This document shows, piece after piece, positions 1 to 7,013 of a stretch of DNA of 14,680 nt (positions are counted from its first letter, which is position 1; every line of letters starts with the position of its first letter). The stretch comes from DASPKT01 sp035626475. Lineage in GTDB: Bacteria > Pseudomonadota > Alphaproteobacteria > Azospirillales > Azospirillaceae. The position numbers and the translations under genes are program-made. The stretch spans positions 1-14,680 of the forward strand of contig DASPNP010000073.1 in the NCBI GenBank assembly GCA_035626475.1, given 5' to 3'. The notes beneath the pieces are model-generated. The model did not search any database. It saw nothing but the letters and a program-made list of their open reading frames with translations, and was not told where the DNA came from.

Positions 1-343
1 GATCGCGGCCAAGGCGCAGGAGATCCAGCAGGCCACCGGCATGGCGGTCCGCTCGATCGAAGGCATCTCGGGCACCATCACCAAGATGAACGAGATCGCC
101 GCCACCGTCGCCGCCGCGGTCGAGCAGCAGCAGGCCGCCACGAGCGACATCGCGGGTAACGTCGTCCAGGCCGCCCAGGGCACGGCCGAGGTCTCCAGCA
201 ACATCGGCGGCGTCACCCAGGCCGCCGGCGAGACCGGCGCCGCCGCGACCCAGGTCATGGGCGCCGCCGGTTCGCTGGCCCGCGAGGCCGAGACGCTGCG
301 CGGCGAGGTGCAGGGCTTCCTGCGCACCGTCCGTGCCGCCTGA
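1..343 (+). CDS. Methyl-accepting chemotaxis protein, C-terminal end (partial)
   Basis: The reading frame is open from base 2 and stops at TGA 341-343; the gene's start lies before the window. The 113 visible residues are the end of a chemoreceptor cytoplasmic signalling domain: long helix-forming, Ala/Gln/Glu/Thr-rich heptads including 'EIAATVAAAVEQQQAATSDIA' split around the EQQ core, then a helix ending in 'GEVQGFLRTVRAA'. This tail is typical of alphaproteobacterial receptors that relay ligand or redox signals to CheA/CheW at the membrane. The sensor domain, transmembrane segments and HAMP domain are outside the window, so the ligand cannot be judged. No CheR-tethering pentapeptide (NWETF-like) is visible at the C-terminus. 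An internal ATG at position 41 opens the same frame but is not a credible start. Family confidence is high. Confidence 0.9.
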   Translation, partial: IAAKAQEIQQATGMAVRSIEGISGTITKMNEIAATVAAAVEQQQAATSDIAGNVVQAAQGTAEVSSNIGGVTQAAGETGAAATQVMGAAGSLAREAETLRGEVQGFLRTVRAA

Positions 344-354
344 CCGCGCATCAT

Positions 355-388
355 CCCCCGGCCGCGTCCTGCGGCCGGGGGTCCTTTC
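355..388 (+). terminator. Strong GC hairpin after the chemoreceptor gene
   Basis: A perfect 11-bp stem (355-365 pairs with 371-381) encloses a 5-nt loop. It begins 11 nt after the chemoreceptor stop and is followed by the pyrimidine stretch TCCTTTC. This fits an intrinsic terminator with a weak U-tract. The next gene starts at 408, leaving only about 20 nt for a promoter, so either termination is partial or the hairpin acts between cistrons. Confidence 0.6.
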
Positions 389-407
389 GAGACGGAGGAG
401 CATCGCC

Positions 408-713
408 ATGGGTTACCAAGCCTCGCCTGCCCACACGCCTCTCGCCCCGACCCTTTCCAGCCGCCCGCTCTTCACCCGCGCTCCGCGCTGCGTTCCCGAC
501 GCGCTGCGGCTGCAGATCTACCGGCTGACCGACACGCTGGCGGAGACCACCGCCGCTATCGGCGAGACCCGGCACAGCGCCACCTCGACCCTGGATTTCT
601 GCCGCCGCGCCGAGGCCTGCTTCCAGCCGGACGGCGGCGTCGACGAGTCCGCCTACCAGGCGCTCGTCGCCGAATACCGCGCCCAGGGCGGCCACTGGCC
701 GCCGCCCGGCTGA
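408..713 (+). CDS. Hypothetical protein, 101 residues
   Basis: I do not recognise this protein. The start chosen is ATG 408, because GGAGG at 394-398 lies 9 nt upstream; an in-frame ATG at 333 would overlap the chemoreceptor and run through the hairpin. The N-terminal 45 residues are rich in Pro, Ala, Ser and Arg and look disordered. Residues about 46-75 could form one amphipathic helix, and a second short helix (about 80-93) precedes a Pro-Gly tail. There is no convincing signal peptide or membrane segment. It lies 64 nt after the chemoreceptor on the same strand, so co-transcription by read-through is possible, but nothing ties it to chemotaxis. Good codon structure and the ribosome site argue that it is real. 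Confidence 0.55.
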   Translation: MGYQASPAHTPLAPTLSSRPLFTRAPRCVPDALRLQIYRLTDTLAETTAAIGETRHSATSTLDFCRRAEACFQPDGGVDESAYQALVAEYRAQGGHWPPPG

Positions 714-753
714 GGGCCGGGGACGCTGGGAGACGAAAGAAGTGTTGAGGGTC

Positions 754-875
754 TGCGTCCTTCGACAGGCTCAGGATGAGGCTGTTTGTTGCTGCTCCCA
801 GCCGAGCCTTCGCGGGCCGAGACCAGCCGTGCCTGGCATTCCCCCTTCCTCATCCTGAGCCTGTCGAAGGACGCA
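754..875. repeat. Perfect 28-bp inverted repeat (intergenic palindromic element)
   Basis: Bases 754-781 and 848-875 are exact reverse complements, separated by 66 nt. The core reads CTTCGACAGGCTCAGGATGA in one arm. I recognise this core from dispersed intergenic repeats in many alphaproteobacterial genomes; when translated it gives the recurrent pseudo-peptides 'HPEPVEGR' and 'LSLSKD', both found in spurious reading frames here. The element sits between the 408-713 gene and the end of the sulfate operon. It could fold as a large cruciform or RNA hairpin, act as a bidirectional transcription barrier, or be a REP-like mobile repeat. Confidence 0.85.
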
Positions 876-888
876 CCACGCACGAGCC

Positions 889-910
889 CCGCCCGGTTCG
901 GACCGGGCGG
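889..910 (-). terminator. Hairpin at the 3' end of the cysDN operon
   Basis: A perfect 9-bp GC stem (889-897 with 902-910) with a 4-nt loop starts 8 nt past the cysN stop codon on the minus strand. There is no T-run after it, so it would be a U-poor terminator or an mRNA 3'-end stabiliser. Confidence 0.5.
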
Positions 911-918
911 AACGTCCC

Positions 919-2847
919 TCAGATCGCCGCCCCGTCCGTCAGCACGCCCCCGGTCAGCAGCCCGTCGCGGTCCAGGCGGGCGACGATGGCTTCCGCCGCC
1001 GCCTCGGGCGTCAGGAAGCGGGTCTCGATGCGCAGCTCGGGCCTCTCCGGCCGCTCATAGGGGCTGTCGACGCCGGTGAAGTCGCGCAGCTCGCCGCGGC
1101 GCGCCTTGGCGTAGAGGCCCTTCACGTCGCGCGCCTCCGCCGTCTCAAGATCCGTGTCGACGAAGACCTCCAGGAAGGCGTTCGCGCCGGCCACCTCGCG
1201 CGCCATCGCCCGGTCAGCGCGGAAGGGCGAGATGCAGGAGGCGAGCACGATCAGCCCGGCATCGGCCATCAGCCGCGCCGTCTCGGCCACGCGGCGGATG
1301 TTCTCGGCGCGGTCGGCGGCGCTGAAACCCAAATCGCGGCAGAGGCCGTGGCGGACATTGTCGCCGTCCAGCAGCATGGTGTGCCGTCCCAGCGCGTGCA
1401 GCCGCTTCTCCACCAGGTTGGCGATGGTGGACTTGCCGGCGCCGGACAATCCCGTGAACCAGAGGATGGCCGGCTTCTGCCCCTTCAGCGCCGCGCGCGC
1501 GGCCCGGCCCACGTCGAGCGACTGCCAGCGCACGTCGGCCGAGCGCCGGCCCGAGCGCACCAGCCCCGCCCCGACCGTCTCGTTGCTGATCCGGTCGATG
1601 AGGATGAAGCCGCCGGTCTCGCGGTTCGCGGCGTAGGGGTCGGCGGCGATCTCCTGGCTCAGCGACAGGGTGGCGTCGCCGATCTCGTTCAGCGCCAGCA
1701 TGGTGGCAGGCTGGCGTTCCAGCGTGTTGACATCGACCCGGTGGCGGAAGCCGGTGACCGTCGCCGTCACGGTGCGGGTGCCGATCTTCAGCAGGTAGGG
1801 GCGGTTCGCGGCCAGCGGCTCCTCCGCCATCCAGACCAGCGTCGCCTCCAGCTCGTCCGCCACCATGGGTGCCGCGACCGGGCCGCACAGCACGTCGCCG
1901 CGGCCGACATCGATCTCGTCGGTCAGCGTCAGCGTCACCGCTTGGCCGGCCCGGGCGGAGGGGAGGTCGCCGTCATGGGTGACGATGCGGGCGACGCGGC
2001 TCTCCTTGCCCGAGGGCGCCACGCGCACGGCGTCGCCCACGCGCACCGCGCCGGCGGCGACGGTGCCGGCGAAGCCGCGGAAATCCAGGTCGGGCCGGTT
2101 CACCCACTGTACCGGCAGGCGGAACGGCCCCTCCCCCGCCTGGCCGGACAGCGCCACGGTCTCCAGATGGCCCATCAGGGTGGGGCCGCGGTGCCAAGCC
2201 ATGGAGAGGCTCGGCTCGGTGACGTTGTCGCCGCGCAGGGCCGAAAGCGGGATGGCGGTGATGTCGTGGAAGCCCAGCGGTTCGGCGAAGGCGCGGTAGT
2301 CGGCCTCGATGCGGCGGAACACCGCCTCGTCATGGCCGACCAGGTCCATCTTGTTGACCGCCAGCACCACGTGCCGGATGCCGATCAGCGAGACCAGGAA
2401 GCTGTGCCGCCTTGTCTGGGTCAGCAGCCCCTTGCGCGCATCCACCAGGATCACCGCCAGATCGGCGGTCGAGGCGCCGGTGACCATGTTGCGGGTGTAC
2501 TGCTCGTGGCCCGGCGTGTCGGCGACGATGAACTTGCGCCGGTCGGTGCTGAAGAAGCGGTAGGCGACGTCGATGGTGATGCCCTGCTCGCGCTCGGCCG
2601 TCAGCCCGTCCACCAGCAGCGCGAAGTCCAGGTCCCCGCCCTGGGTGCCGACGCGCTTGCTGTCGGCCTCCAGCGCCTCCAGCTGGTCCTGGAACAGCAT
2701 CTTGCTCTCGTAGAGCAGCCGGCCGATCAGCGTGCTCTTGCCGTCATCCACCGACCCGCAGGTGATGAAGCGCAGCAGATCCTTGGTGCGGTGGCTGTCC
2801 AGGAAGGCGCCGATGTCCTGGGAGATGAGCTCGGAGACGTGCGCCAT
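919..2847 (-). CDS. cysN: Bifunctional sulfate adenylyltransferase subunit 1 / adenylylsulfate kinase (CysN-CysC fusion)
   Basis: This 642-residue cytosolic protein joins the GTPase subunit of ATP sulfurylase to APS kinase. It drives ATP + sulfate to APS and then phosphorylates APS to PAPS. The GTPase part shows the P-loop GSVDDGKST (31-39), switch-II DTPGHE (110-115) and the guanine-specificity motif NKMD (165-168), followed by EF-Tu-like beta-barrel domains to about 440. The kinase part starts near 458 with P-loop GLSGAGKST (466-474), DGDNVRHGL (494-502), ISPFR (539-543) and DVKGLYAKAR (574-583). The length matches NodQ/CysNC fusions. The start is ATG 2847, sharing one base with the cysD stop (TGATG), so translation is coupled. 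No nod genes are nearby, so assimilation rather than Nod-factor sulfation is the simplest role. cysH/cysI are not in the window. Confidence 0.97.
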   Translation of the reverse strand: MAHVSELISQDIGAFLDSHRTKDLLRFITCGSVDDGKSTLIGRLLYESKMLFQDQLEALEADSKRVGTQGGDLDFALLVDGLTAEREQGITIDVAYRFFSTDRRKFIVADTPGHEQYTRNMVTGASTADLAVILVDARKGLLTQTRRHSFLVSLIGIRHVVLAVNKMDLVGHDEAVFRRIEADYRAFAEPLGFHDITAIPLSALRGDNVTEPSLSMAWHRGPTLMGHLETVALSGQAGEGPFRLPVQWVNRPDLDFRGFAGTVAAGAVRVGDAVRVAPSGKESRVARIVTHDGDLPSARAGQAVTLTLTDEIDVGRGDVLCGPVAAPMVADELEATLVWMAEEPLAANRPYLLKIGTRTVTATVTGFRHRVDVNTLERQPATMLALNEIGDATLSLSQEIAADPYAANRETGGFILIDRISNETVGAGLVRSGRRSADVRWQSLDVGRAARAALKGQKPAILWFTGLSGAGKSTIANLVEKRLHALGRHTMLLDGDNVRHGLCRDLGFSAADRAENIRRVAETARLMADAGLIVLASCISPFRADRAMAREVAGANAFLEVFVDTDLETAEARDVKGLYAKARRGELRDFTGVDSPYERPERPELRIETRFLTPEAAAEAIVARLDRDGLLTGGVLTDGAAI

Positions 2848-3809
2848 CAGAAATACCCCTCGAGCTTCTTCTTCTCCATCGAGGCGGTCGCGTCGCGGTC
2901 GATGACGCGCCCCTGCCGCTCCGACGCCGTCGACTGCAGCATTTCCTGGATGATGGAAGGCACCGTGTCGGCCGCGCTTTCCACCGCGCCGGACAGCGGA
3001 TAGCAGCCCAGCGTGCGGAAGCGCACCCGGCGCAGCTCGGGCGTCTCGCCGGGCAGCAGCCGCATGCGGTCGTCGTCCACCATGAGGATGGTGCCGTCGC
3101 GCTCCACCACCGGCCGCTCGGCGGCGAAGTAGAGGGGTACCAGCGGGATGCGCTCCTGCTGGATGTATTGCCAGATGTCCAGTTCGGTCCAGTTGGACAG
3201 CGGGAAGACGCGGATGCTCTCCCCCTTCGCGATGCGGCTATTGTAGAGGTTCCACAGCTCCGGGCGCTGGCGCTTGGGGTCCCAGCGGTGCTGGGCGTTG
3301 CGGAAGCTGAAGACGCGCTCCTTGGCGCGGCTCTTCTCCTCGTCGCGCCGGCCGCCGCCGAAGGCCGCGTCGAAGCCGTGCCGGGTGAGCCCGGCCTTCA
3401 ACGCCTCCACCAGCATCTGGCGCGTATATTCGGGCGTCGGCGTGTCGAACGGGTTCACGCCCCGCGCGGCGGCCTCGTCATTATGCTCGACCAGCAGGCG
3501 CAGCCCATGGCGCTCGACCATGCGGTCGCGGTGCTCGATCATCGCCCGGAAGTCCCAGCCGGACGCGATGTGCAGCAGCGGAAAGGGCGGCGGCGCGGGA
3601 TAGAAGGCCTTCAGGGCGAGGTGCAGCATGACCGAGCTGTCCTTGCCGATGGAATAGAGCATCACCGGGTTCTCGGCCTCGGCGACCACCTCCCGCATGA
3701 TGTGGATGCTCTCGGCCTCCAGCCGCTGCAGATGGGTCAGCCGACCCTCCAGGGTCCGGTCGCGGAGGCCGTCCGCCAAGGCGATGTCGTCGAGCACCCG
3801 GGTCTCCAT
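2847..3809 (-). CDS. cysD: Sulfate adenylyltransferase subunit 2 (CysD)
   Basis: This is the catalytic subunit of ATP sulfurylase, forming APS and pyrophosphate in complex with CysN. It belongs to the PP-loop superfamily: the motif YSIGKDSS lies at about 52-59, the family block GGGRRDEEKSRAKERVFSFR at about 152-171, and LSNWTELDIWQYI at about 205-217. It ends in the family-typical MEKKKLEGYF. At 320 residues it has the usual length. ATG 3809 is preferred over the adjacent in-frame GTG 3812, because the weak TGGA ribosome site then lies 6 nt upstream. It is the first gene of the operon and overlaps cysN by one base. One oddity is that the segment usually seen as HVDT-G/T-W reads HIASGW (residues 80-85), so the common Asp is Ala. 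The rest of the fold looks intact and I still expect activity. Confidence 0.96.
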   Translation of the reverse strand: METRVLDDIALADGLRDRTLEGRLTHLQRLEAESIHIMREVVAEAENPVMLYSIGKDSSVMLHLALKAFYPAPPPFPLLHIASGWDFRAMIEHRDRMVERHGLRLLVEHNDEAAARGVNPFDTPTPEYTRQMLVEALKAGLTRHGFDAAFGGGRRDEEKSRAKERVFSFRNAQHRWDPKRQRPELWNLYNSRIAKGESIRVFPLSNWTELDIWQYIQQERIPLVPLYFAAERPVVERDGTILMVDDDRMRLLPGETPELRRVRFRTLGCYPLSGAVESAADTVPSIIQEMLQSTASERQGRVIDRDATASMEKKKLEGYF

Positions 3810-3970
3810 CACGATTCCACACTCGTCACGGTGTGCATGCCGCTATTTTGACGAGGCTATCTTTCCATAATCCACACCGCACCTGCGAATAGAACATGGC
3901 AGACCCGCTCCTCAGCCCCCATGGAATAGGGGGTACATCCGGGGCGGAGGGGCCAGGACAGGCGGCTCAG

Positions 3971-3995
3971 CCGGTGTAGACATTTTACACATCGG
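3971..3995. promoter_or_regulatory. Imperfect palindrome in the 245-nt gap upstream of cysD
   Basis: GTGTA (3974-3978) and TACAC (3986-3990) flank a 7-nt AT-rich centre, with further CCG/CGG symmetry outside (3971-3973 and 3993-3995). It is about 165 nt upstream of the cysD start, in the only AT-rich patch of the gap, and could be an operator for a sulfur-responsive regulator. It does not fit the LysR T-N11-A rule or a clean CRP site, so no regulator is assigned. I found no convincing -35/-10 pair for cysD in 3810-4057, and nothing else of note there. Confidence 0.25.
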
Positions 3996-4057
3996 AACCG
4001 TTGATCATCGGGCGCGGAGAGAAATCCCTCCTGGCCGGAACCGGCGAACGGACCCGG

Positions 4058-4375
4058 TCAGCGTCCCGCCACGGTGAACACCACGGCGGCCGCACTGGCC
4101 CAGAAGGCGAGCGTCAGCCGCCACTGCGCCGACCGAAAGGCCGGCAGCGCCCGGCGCAGCGCCGGCGAGGCGGACTGGCCGGCCAGCCGCTGCGCGCCCA
4201 GCCCTGCCAGCGCCAGCGGCAGGGCCACTCCGGCCAGGGCGCGCGGCCCCATCTCGGGCGACAGGGTTCCGGCGAGGGCCAGGGCCAGCAGGACGGCCAG
4301 CGCCATTGTCGCCCAGAAGGCGATCTCCGTCAGGAGCAGGGCGCCGGCGCGCAAGAGGGAGAGCGGGTGGGACAT
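4058..4375 (-). CDS. Small integral membrane protein, unknown function
   Basis: The 105-residue product shows three hydrophobic stretches long enough to cross the membrane: about 11-36, 44-62 and 85-103. The first two are linked by a short polar turn, and an Arg/Gln/Ser-rich cytosolic loop lies at about 63-84. No family motif is recognised. ATG 4375 has only a weak AGG-type ribosome site. Two plus-strand open frames cover the same DNA, but they give Arg/Ala/Gly-rich, low-complexity translations, whereas this strand gives a coherent membrane protein, so I take this one as real. It is divergent from the CigR-like gene (129 nt between starts) and lies upstream of cysD on the same strand, but 248 nt away, so it is probably not in that operon. 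Confidence 0.6.
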   Translation of the reverse strand: MSHPLSLLRAGALLLTEIAFWATMALAVLLALALAGTLSPEMGPRALAGVALPLALAGLGAQRLAGQSASPALRRALPAFRSAQWRLTLAFWASAAAVVFTVAGR

Positions 4376-4504
4376 GGCCTGATCCGGTCGTGTGGATGCC
4401 CCATCCTGCAGCCCGGCCGGTTTACACGGGCTTACCGCCGCCGGGCCGATGCGCTAGCCTCACCGGGAGGGCGGGCGATGGGGCCCCGCCGAAGGAGGAC
4501 CCGG

Positions 4505-5014
4505 ATGCTCGCCAGGAAGATCGCCACGCTGACCCTGTCGGCGCTGCTTGCCACCGCCGTCACGCTGCCCGCGCACGCCAAGCCCGAGGGCAAGGGCGAA
4601 CAGGGCGGCCAGGGCCAGGGCGGCAAAGGCAACGCGGACAAGGGAGGCGCCGGCAAGGGCGGTCCCGAGAAGGCCGGCGGCAACAAGGGCGGCGGGAACG
4701 CCCGGGGCGGCGGCAACCCGCAGGAGCTGCTGCAGGCCGGCGCCACGGCGGCGCTGGTCTCCGGCCTGCTGGGCCAGGAGGCGCCGCGCGTCCTGTCGGT
4801 CGGCGCCAAGCCGCTGCCGCCCGGCATCCGGAAGAACCTCGCCCGCGGCAAGGCCCTGCCCCCTGGCTTGGCGCGCGAACCGGTGCCGGCGCCGGTGCTC
4901 GCCACCCTGCCCCGCGTCGACGGGCACGAATGGGTCCGCATCGGCACCGAGCTGGTGCTGATCGGCGTCGCCAGCCTGGTCATCGCCCAGGTGATCGAGG
5001 GCGTGTTCAGCTGA
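4505..5014 (+). CDS. Secreted CigR/RcnB-family protein
   Basis: The start is ATG 4505, because AAGGAGG at 4492-4498 lies 6 nt upstream. A longer open frame from 4001 runs antisense through the neighbouring membrane-protein gene and is rejected. The product is 169 residues. Residues 1-26 form a Sec signal peptide (basic start, hydrophobic core, cleavage after AHA). Residues about 27-70 are a Gly/Lys-rich, probably disordered linker. The C-terminal part has 'LPPGIRKNLARGKALPPG' and then 'HEWVRIGTELVLIGVASLVI', the pattern of RcnB/CigR-like periplasmic domains. Family members include E. coli RcnB, involved in metal tolerance, and Salmonella CigR; neither function can be transferred safely. The final hydrophobic stretch (about 150-167) could anchor it to the membrane. 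It converges on the GST gene with 29 nt between stops. Confidence 0.75.
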   Translation: MLARKIATLTLSALLATAVTLPAHAKPEGKGEQGGQGQGGKGNADKGGAGKGGPEKAGGNKGGGNARGGGNPQELLQAGATAALVSGLLGQEAPRVLSVGAKPLPPGIRKNLARGKALPPGLAREPVPAPVLATLPRVDGHEWVRIGTELVLIGVASLVIAQVIEGVFS

Positions 5015-5043
5015 CCCCGGTCACCTGACCGCGGGCACCCGCC

Positions 5044-5652
5044 TCACGCCTTGGCGCTGGGGCGGGACGCCACGTCCACGTGCCAGCGCTTCACGTTCGG
5101 CAGCCCGTCGATCGGCAGCCCCACCAGCCGCGAGAAGAAGTCGATGGTGGTGTAGGCGGTGATGTCGGCGATGGTGAAGCGCCCGCCGGCGATGAAGGGA
5201 CGGTCGGACAGCTCGCCGTCCAGCTGCGCCAGCCGCTTCTCCGCCACCGGCTTCAGCGTCGCGGCATATTCCGGGACCTGGTTCTCGAACGGCGCCATCT
5301 TCGGGTGGCTGTGGCGGAAGCACATGCCCATGGGCAGCAGCAGCTCCCACTCCATGCGGCGCTGCCACATCTCCACCAGCGCCTGGTCCAGCGCGCCCAC
5401 CCCCATCAGCGGCGGCTCGGGATGCAGCGCCTCGATGTAGCGGCAGATGGCGACGCTCTCCAGGATGACCGTGCCGTCATCCAGCTCCAGCGCCGGAATG
5501 CGGCTGTTGGGCGAGATCCTGCGGTAGTCCTCGCTCTTGTGCTCGCCCTTGCCCATGACGACGGTGACGCGGGGGATCTCGACCCCCTTCTCCGCCAGGA
5601 ACATGCGCACGCGCCGCGGTGTCGGGGCGATGGGATCGTCGTAGAGCTTCAC
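5044..5652 (-). CDS. Glutathione S-transferase family protein
   Basis: A 202-residue cytosolic protein with a thioredoxin-like N-terminal domain (1-80) and an all-helical C-terminal domain. The glutathione-binding features are RIPAL (51-55, cis-Pro loop) and LESVAICRYIE (64-74, the E-S pair that holds the gamma-glutamyl group). The C-terminal N-capping motif FTIADITAY (159-167) is present. GTG 5652 is chosen because GGAG lies 8 nt upstream and the translation then begins VKLYDDPIAPTPRR, matching relatives; an upstream in-frame ATG at 5727 would overlap the hydrolase gene. The candidate active-site region is Pro/Thr-rich (PIAPTPRR) without an obvious Ser or Cys. The substrate is unknown. It is a different subfamily from the GST at 7004-7666. 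Confidence 0.9.
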   Translation of the reverse strand: MKLYDDPIAPTPRRVRMFLAEKGVEIPRVTVVMGKGEHKSEDYRRISPNSRIPALELDDGTVILESVAICRYIEALHPEPPLMGVGALDQALVEMWQRRMEWELLLPMGMCFRHSHPKMAPFENQVPEYAATLKPVAEKRLAQLDGELSDRPFIAGGRFTIADITAYTTIDFFSRLVGLPIDGLPNVKRWHVDVASRPSAKA

Positions 5653-5671
5653 GAAGGCATCTCCGGGTGGT

Positions 5672-5704
5672 GAGGGGCGGTCAGCGTGACGCCGACCGCC
5701 CCTC
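5672..5704 (-). terminator. Hairpin between the hydrolase and GST genes
   Basis: A perfect 11-bp stem (5672-5682 with 5694-5704) continues, after one mismatch, as 3 more pairs around a TGA loop. It lies 19 nt beyond the hydrolase stop and 19 nt before the GST start on the minus strand. It is U-poor. It probably ends or attenuates the hydrolase transcript, leaving almost no room for a separate GST promoter. Confidence 0.5.
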
Positions 5705-5723
5705 CTGGCAAGCCCCCGCCCGC

Positions 5724-6896
5724 TCAACCCAAGCGCCAGCGCTGCCCGCCGGCCGAACTGCGGCCGGCAACCTCGTTCGGCCGCTTGCCGGCGAGCACTT
5801 GGATGATGTCGTCACGAACCCTGTCGCACTTCCGGTAGTACTGGTGGTTCTGCCGATCCGAATCCTCGCCATGGTCGAGAAGCTCGCTGACATCCACAGC
5901 CGCCACCTTGTCACTGATCGTGGACATGTTGTCCGGGCCATCGACACCCAGTCGCGGGCCGTTGAACTTGGTGATGCGGCTGAGGGTGTTGAGTATCCAG
6001 TCCCTATGCGAATGGTAGACGGTGACCTGCCGGCCGAGGCGGGGCAGGTACTTGAACTTCTGTTCCTTGTCGAAGGCGTCGTCGTCCACGTCCGCCGCCG
6101 CCAGGATGATCTGGTCGAACGTCCGCCGGACGGCACTGGGGTTGGGATCGGCGTGCTCGGAATAGAGCATGGGACGGATATCCGAGAGATCGACATCCTT
6201 GTCGTTATTCGGAACCTCCATGTCGTCGACAGGCTCGGGGTCCCTGATCATCGCCGCCATGGCGTGGCGAAGCACAAAGTTTCCCATGCTGTGGCAGACC
6301 AGGTGGATGGGCTGGTGGCAGTATTCCTGAACCGGCAGCCCATCGATGAAGCGGTGGAGGATGCGCAGGGTGCGGGCCACCGCGACACCTGACTGGGCGG
6401 CCGTCGCCCGGTCATGGATGTAGTCCACGAACGGGAGCGGCACACCAAGATCGGACCCGCGGGACGGCCAGGAGAACGCGAAGACATTGGCGTCGATGCC
6501 GCCGGTGCCGGCCTTGTAGTACTCGCCAATCCAGGCGGCGCGACGCATCGCGTCCTCAAAGGAGTTGCTGTAGCCGTGTATGATGACGATGGTCGGCTTG
6601 CCGTCCCGCTTCATCGATTGGCGCAACGCGTCGAAGACAGTCTTGCTGCCCTTCTTCGGCGTGAAATTGGCCGTTCCGACCAATTGCTCCTCGGCGACGG
6701 CCAGCGTCTCCGGGAGATAGGATGTCTGCGATCCCTCATCCGGGTCGTTGAGATCGACTTCGATGTCGACGGATCCGAACCGAACGGCCGCTCCATCCAC
6801 CGGACCTGGGTCGGATCCGAAACCGATGATCGCCGCCCCTCCCCTCCTGGTGATCGGCTGACGGTTCGTCGCGAAATACACCGTACGCGTGACCAT
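5724..6896 (-). CDS. Alpha/beta hydrolase, DUF900 (COG4782)-like
   Basis: A 390-residue serine-hydrolase-fold protein. The start is ATG 6896, with GGGAGG a few bases upstream; the longer open frame from 6941 adds 15 residues without a ribosome site. It opens with TVYFATNRQP (5-14), typical of this family. Then come HGYSNSFEDAMRRAAW (107-122, oxyanion-hole region) and the nucleophile elbow LVCHSMGNFVLRHAM (199-213, Ser203; the elbow is C-H-S-M-G, so the first Gly of GxSxG is Cys). Candidate acids are D269/D271, and H351 in NHQYYRK is a candidate catalytic His. No signal peptide is seen. The substrate is unknown; lipase or esterase activity is only a family-level guess. Three hand-counted 60-base lines inside the gene are each about 57% G+C, well below the neighbours, which suggests later acquisition. 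A possible -35 TTGACT lies at 6952-6957 without a convincing -10. Confidence 0.85.
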   Translation of the reverse strand: MVTRTVYFATNRQPITRRGGAAIIGFGSDPGPVDGAAVRFGSVDIEVDLNDPDEGSQTSYLPETLAVAEEQLVGTANFTPKKGSKTVFDALRQSMKRDGKPTIVIIHGYSNSFEDAMRRAAWIGEYYKAGTGGIDANVFAFSWPSRGSDLGVPLPFVDYIHDRATAAQSGVAVARTLRILHRFIDGLPVQEYCHQPIHLVCHSMGNFVLRHAMAAMIRDPEPVDDMEVPNNDKDVDLSDIRPMLYSEHADPNPSAVRRTFDQIILAAADVDDDAFDKEQKFKYLPRLGRQVTVYHSHRDWILNTLSRITKFNGPRLGVDGPDNMSTISDKVAAVDVSELLDHGEDSDRQNHQYYRKCDRVRDDIIQVLAGKRPNEVAGRSSAGGQRWRLG

Positions 6897-6997
6897 GCCA
6901 TCCTCCCGAGTTGAACAAACGGAGAGGGTATGGTCGCCCATGCTTGGCAGGAGTCAATCACTAATAGGCGAGATTGCCGACAACGTGATCACCGGAA

Positions 6998-7013
6998 GGT
7001 GCGTTACCGCACC
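6998..7013 (-). terminator. Small hairpin across the GST stop codon
   Basis: Six perfect pairs (6998-7003 with 7008-7013) enclose a 4-nt loop that contains most of the TAA stop of the 7004-7666 gene. There is no T-run downstream. It is weak evidence for a transcript end. Confidence 0.22.

Noticed and set aside
776..1079. Short open frames with 'HPEPVEGR' or 'LSLSKD' peptides over the inverted repeat.
   Set aside because: These peptides are translations of the intergenic repeat arms, a known source of false gene calls.
1348..3003. A 551-codon plus-strand open frame antisense to cysN and the end of cysD.
   Set aside because: It is a mirror of a strongly conserved gene; the translation is Gln/His/Arg-rich and has no recognisable domain or ribosome site.
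4001..4504. The N-terminal extension of the open frame leading into the CigR-like gene.
   Set aside because: It is Arg/Gly/Gln-rich, antisense to a coherent membrane protein, and bypasses the strong AAGGAGG site and signal peptide at 4505.
5018..5042. Small inverted repeats between the convergent CigR-like and GST genes.
   Set aside because: The stems are only 5-6 bp with 2-nt loops, too tight to be credible terminators.
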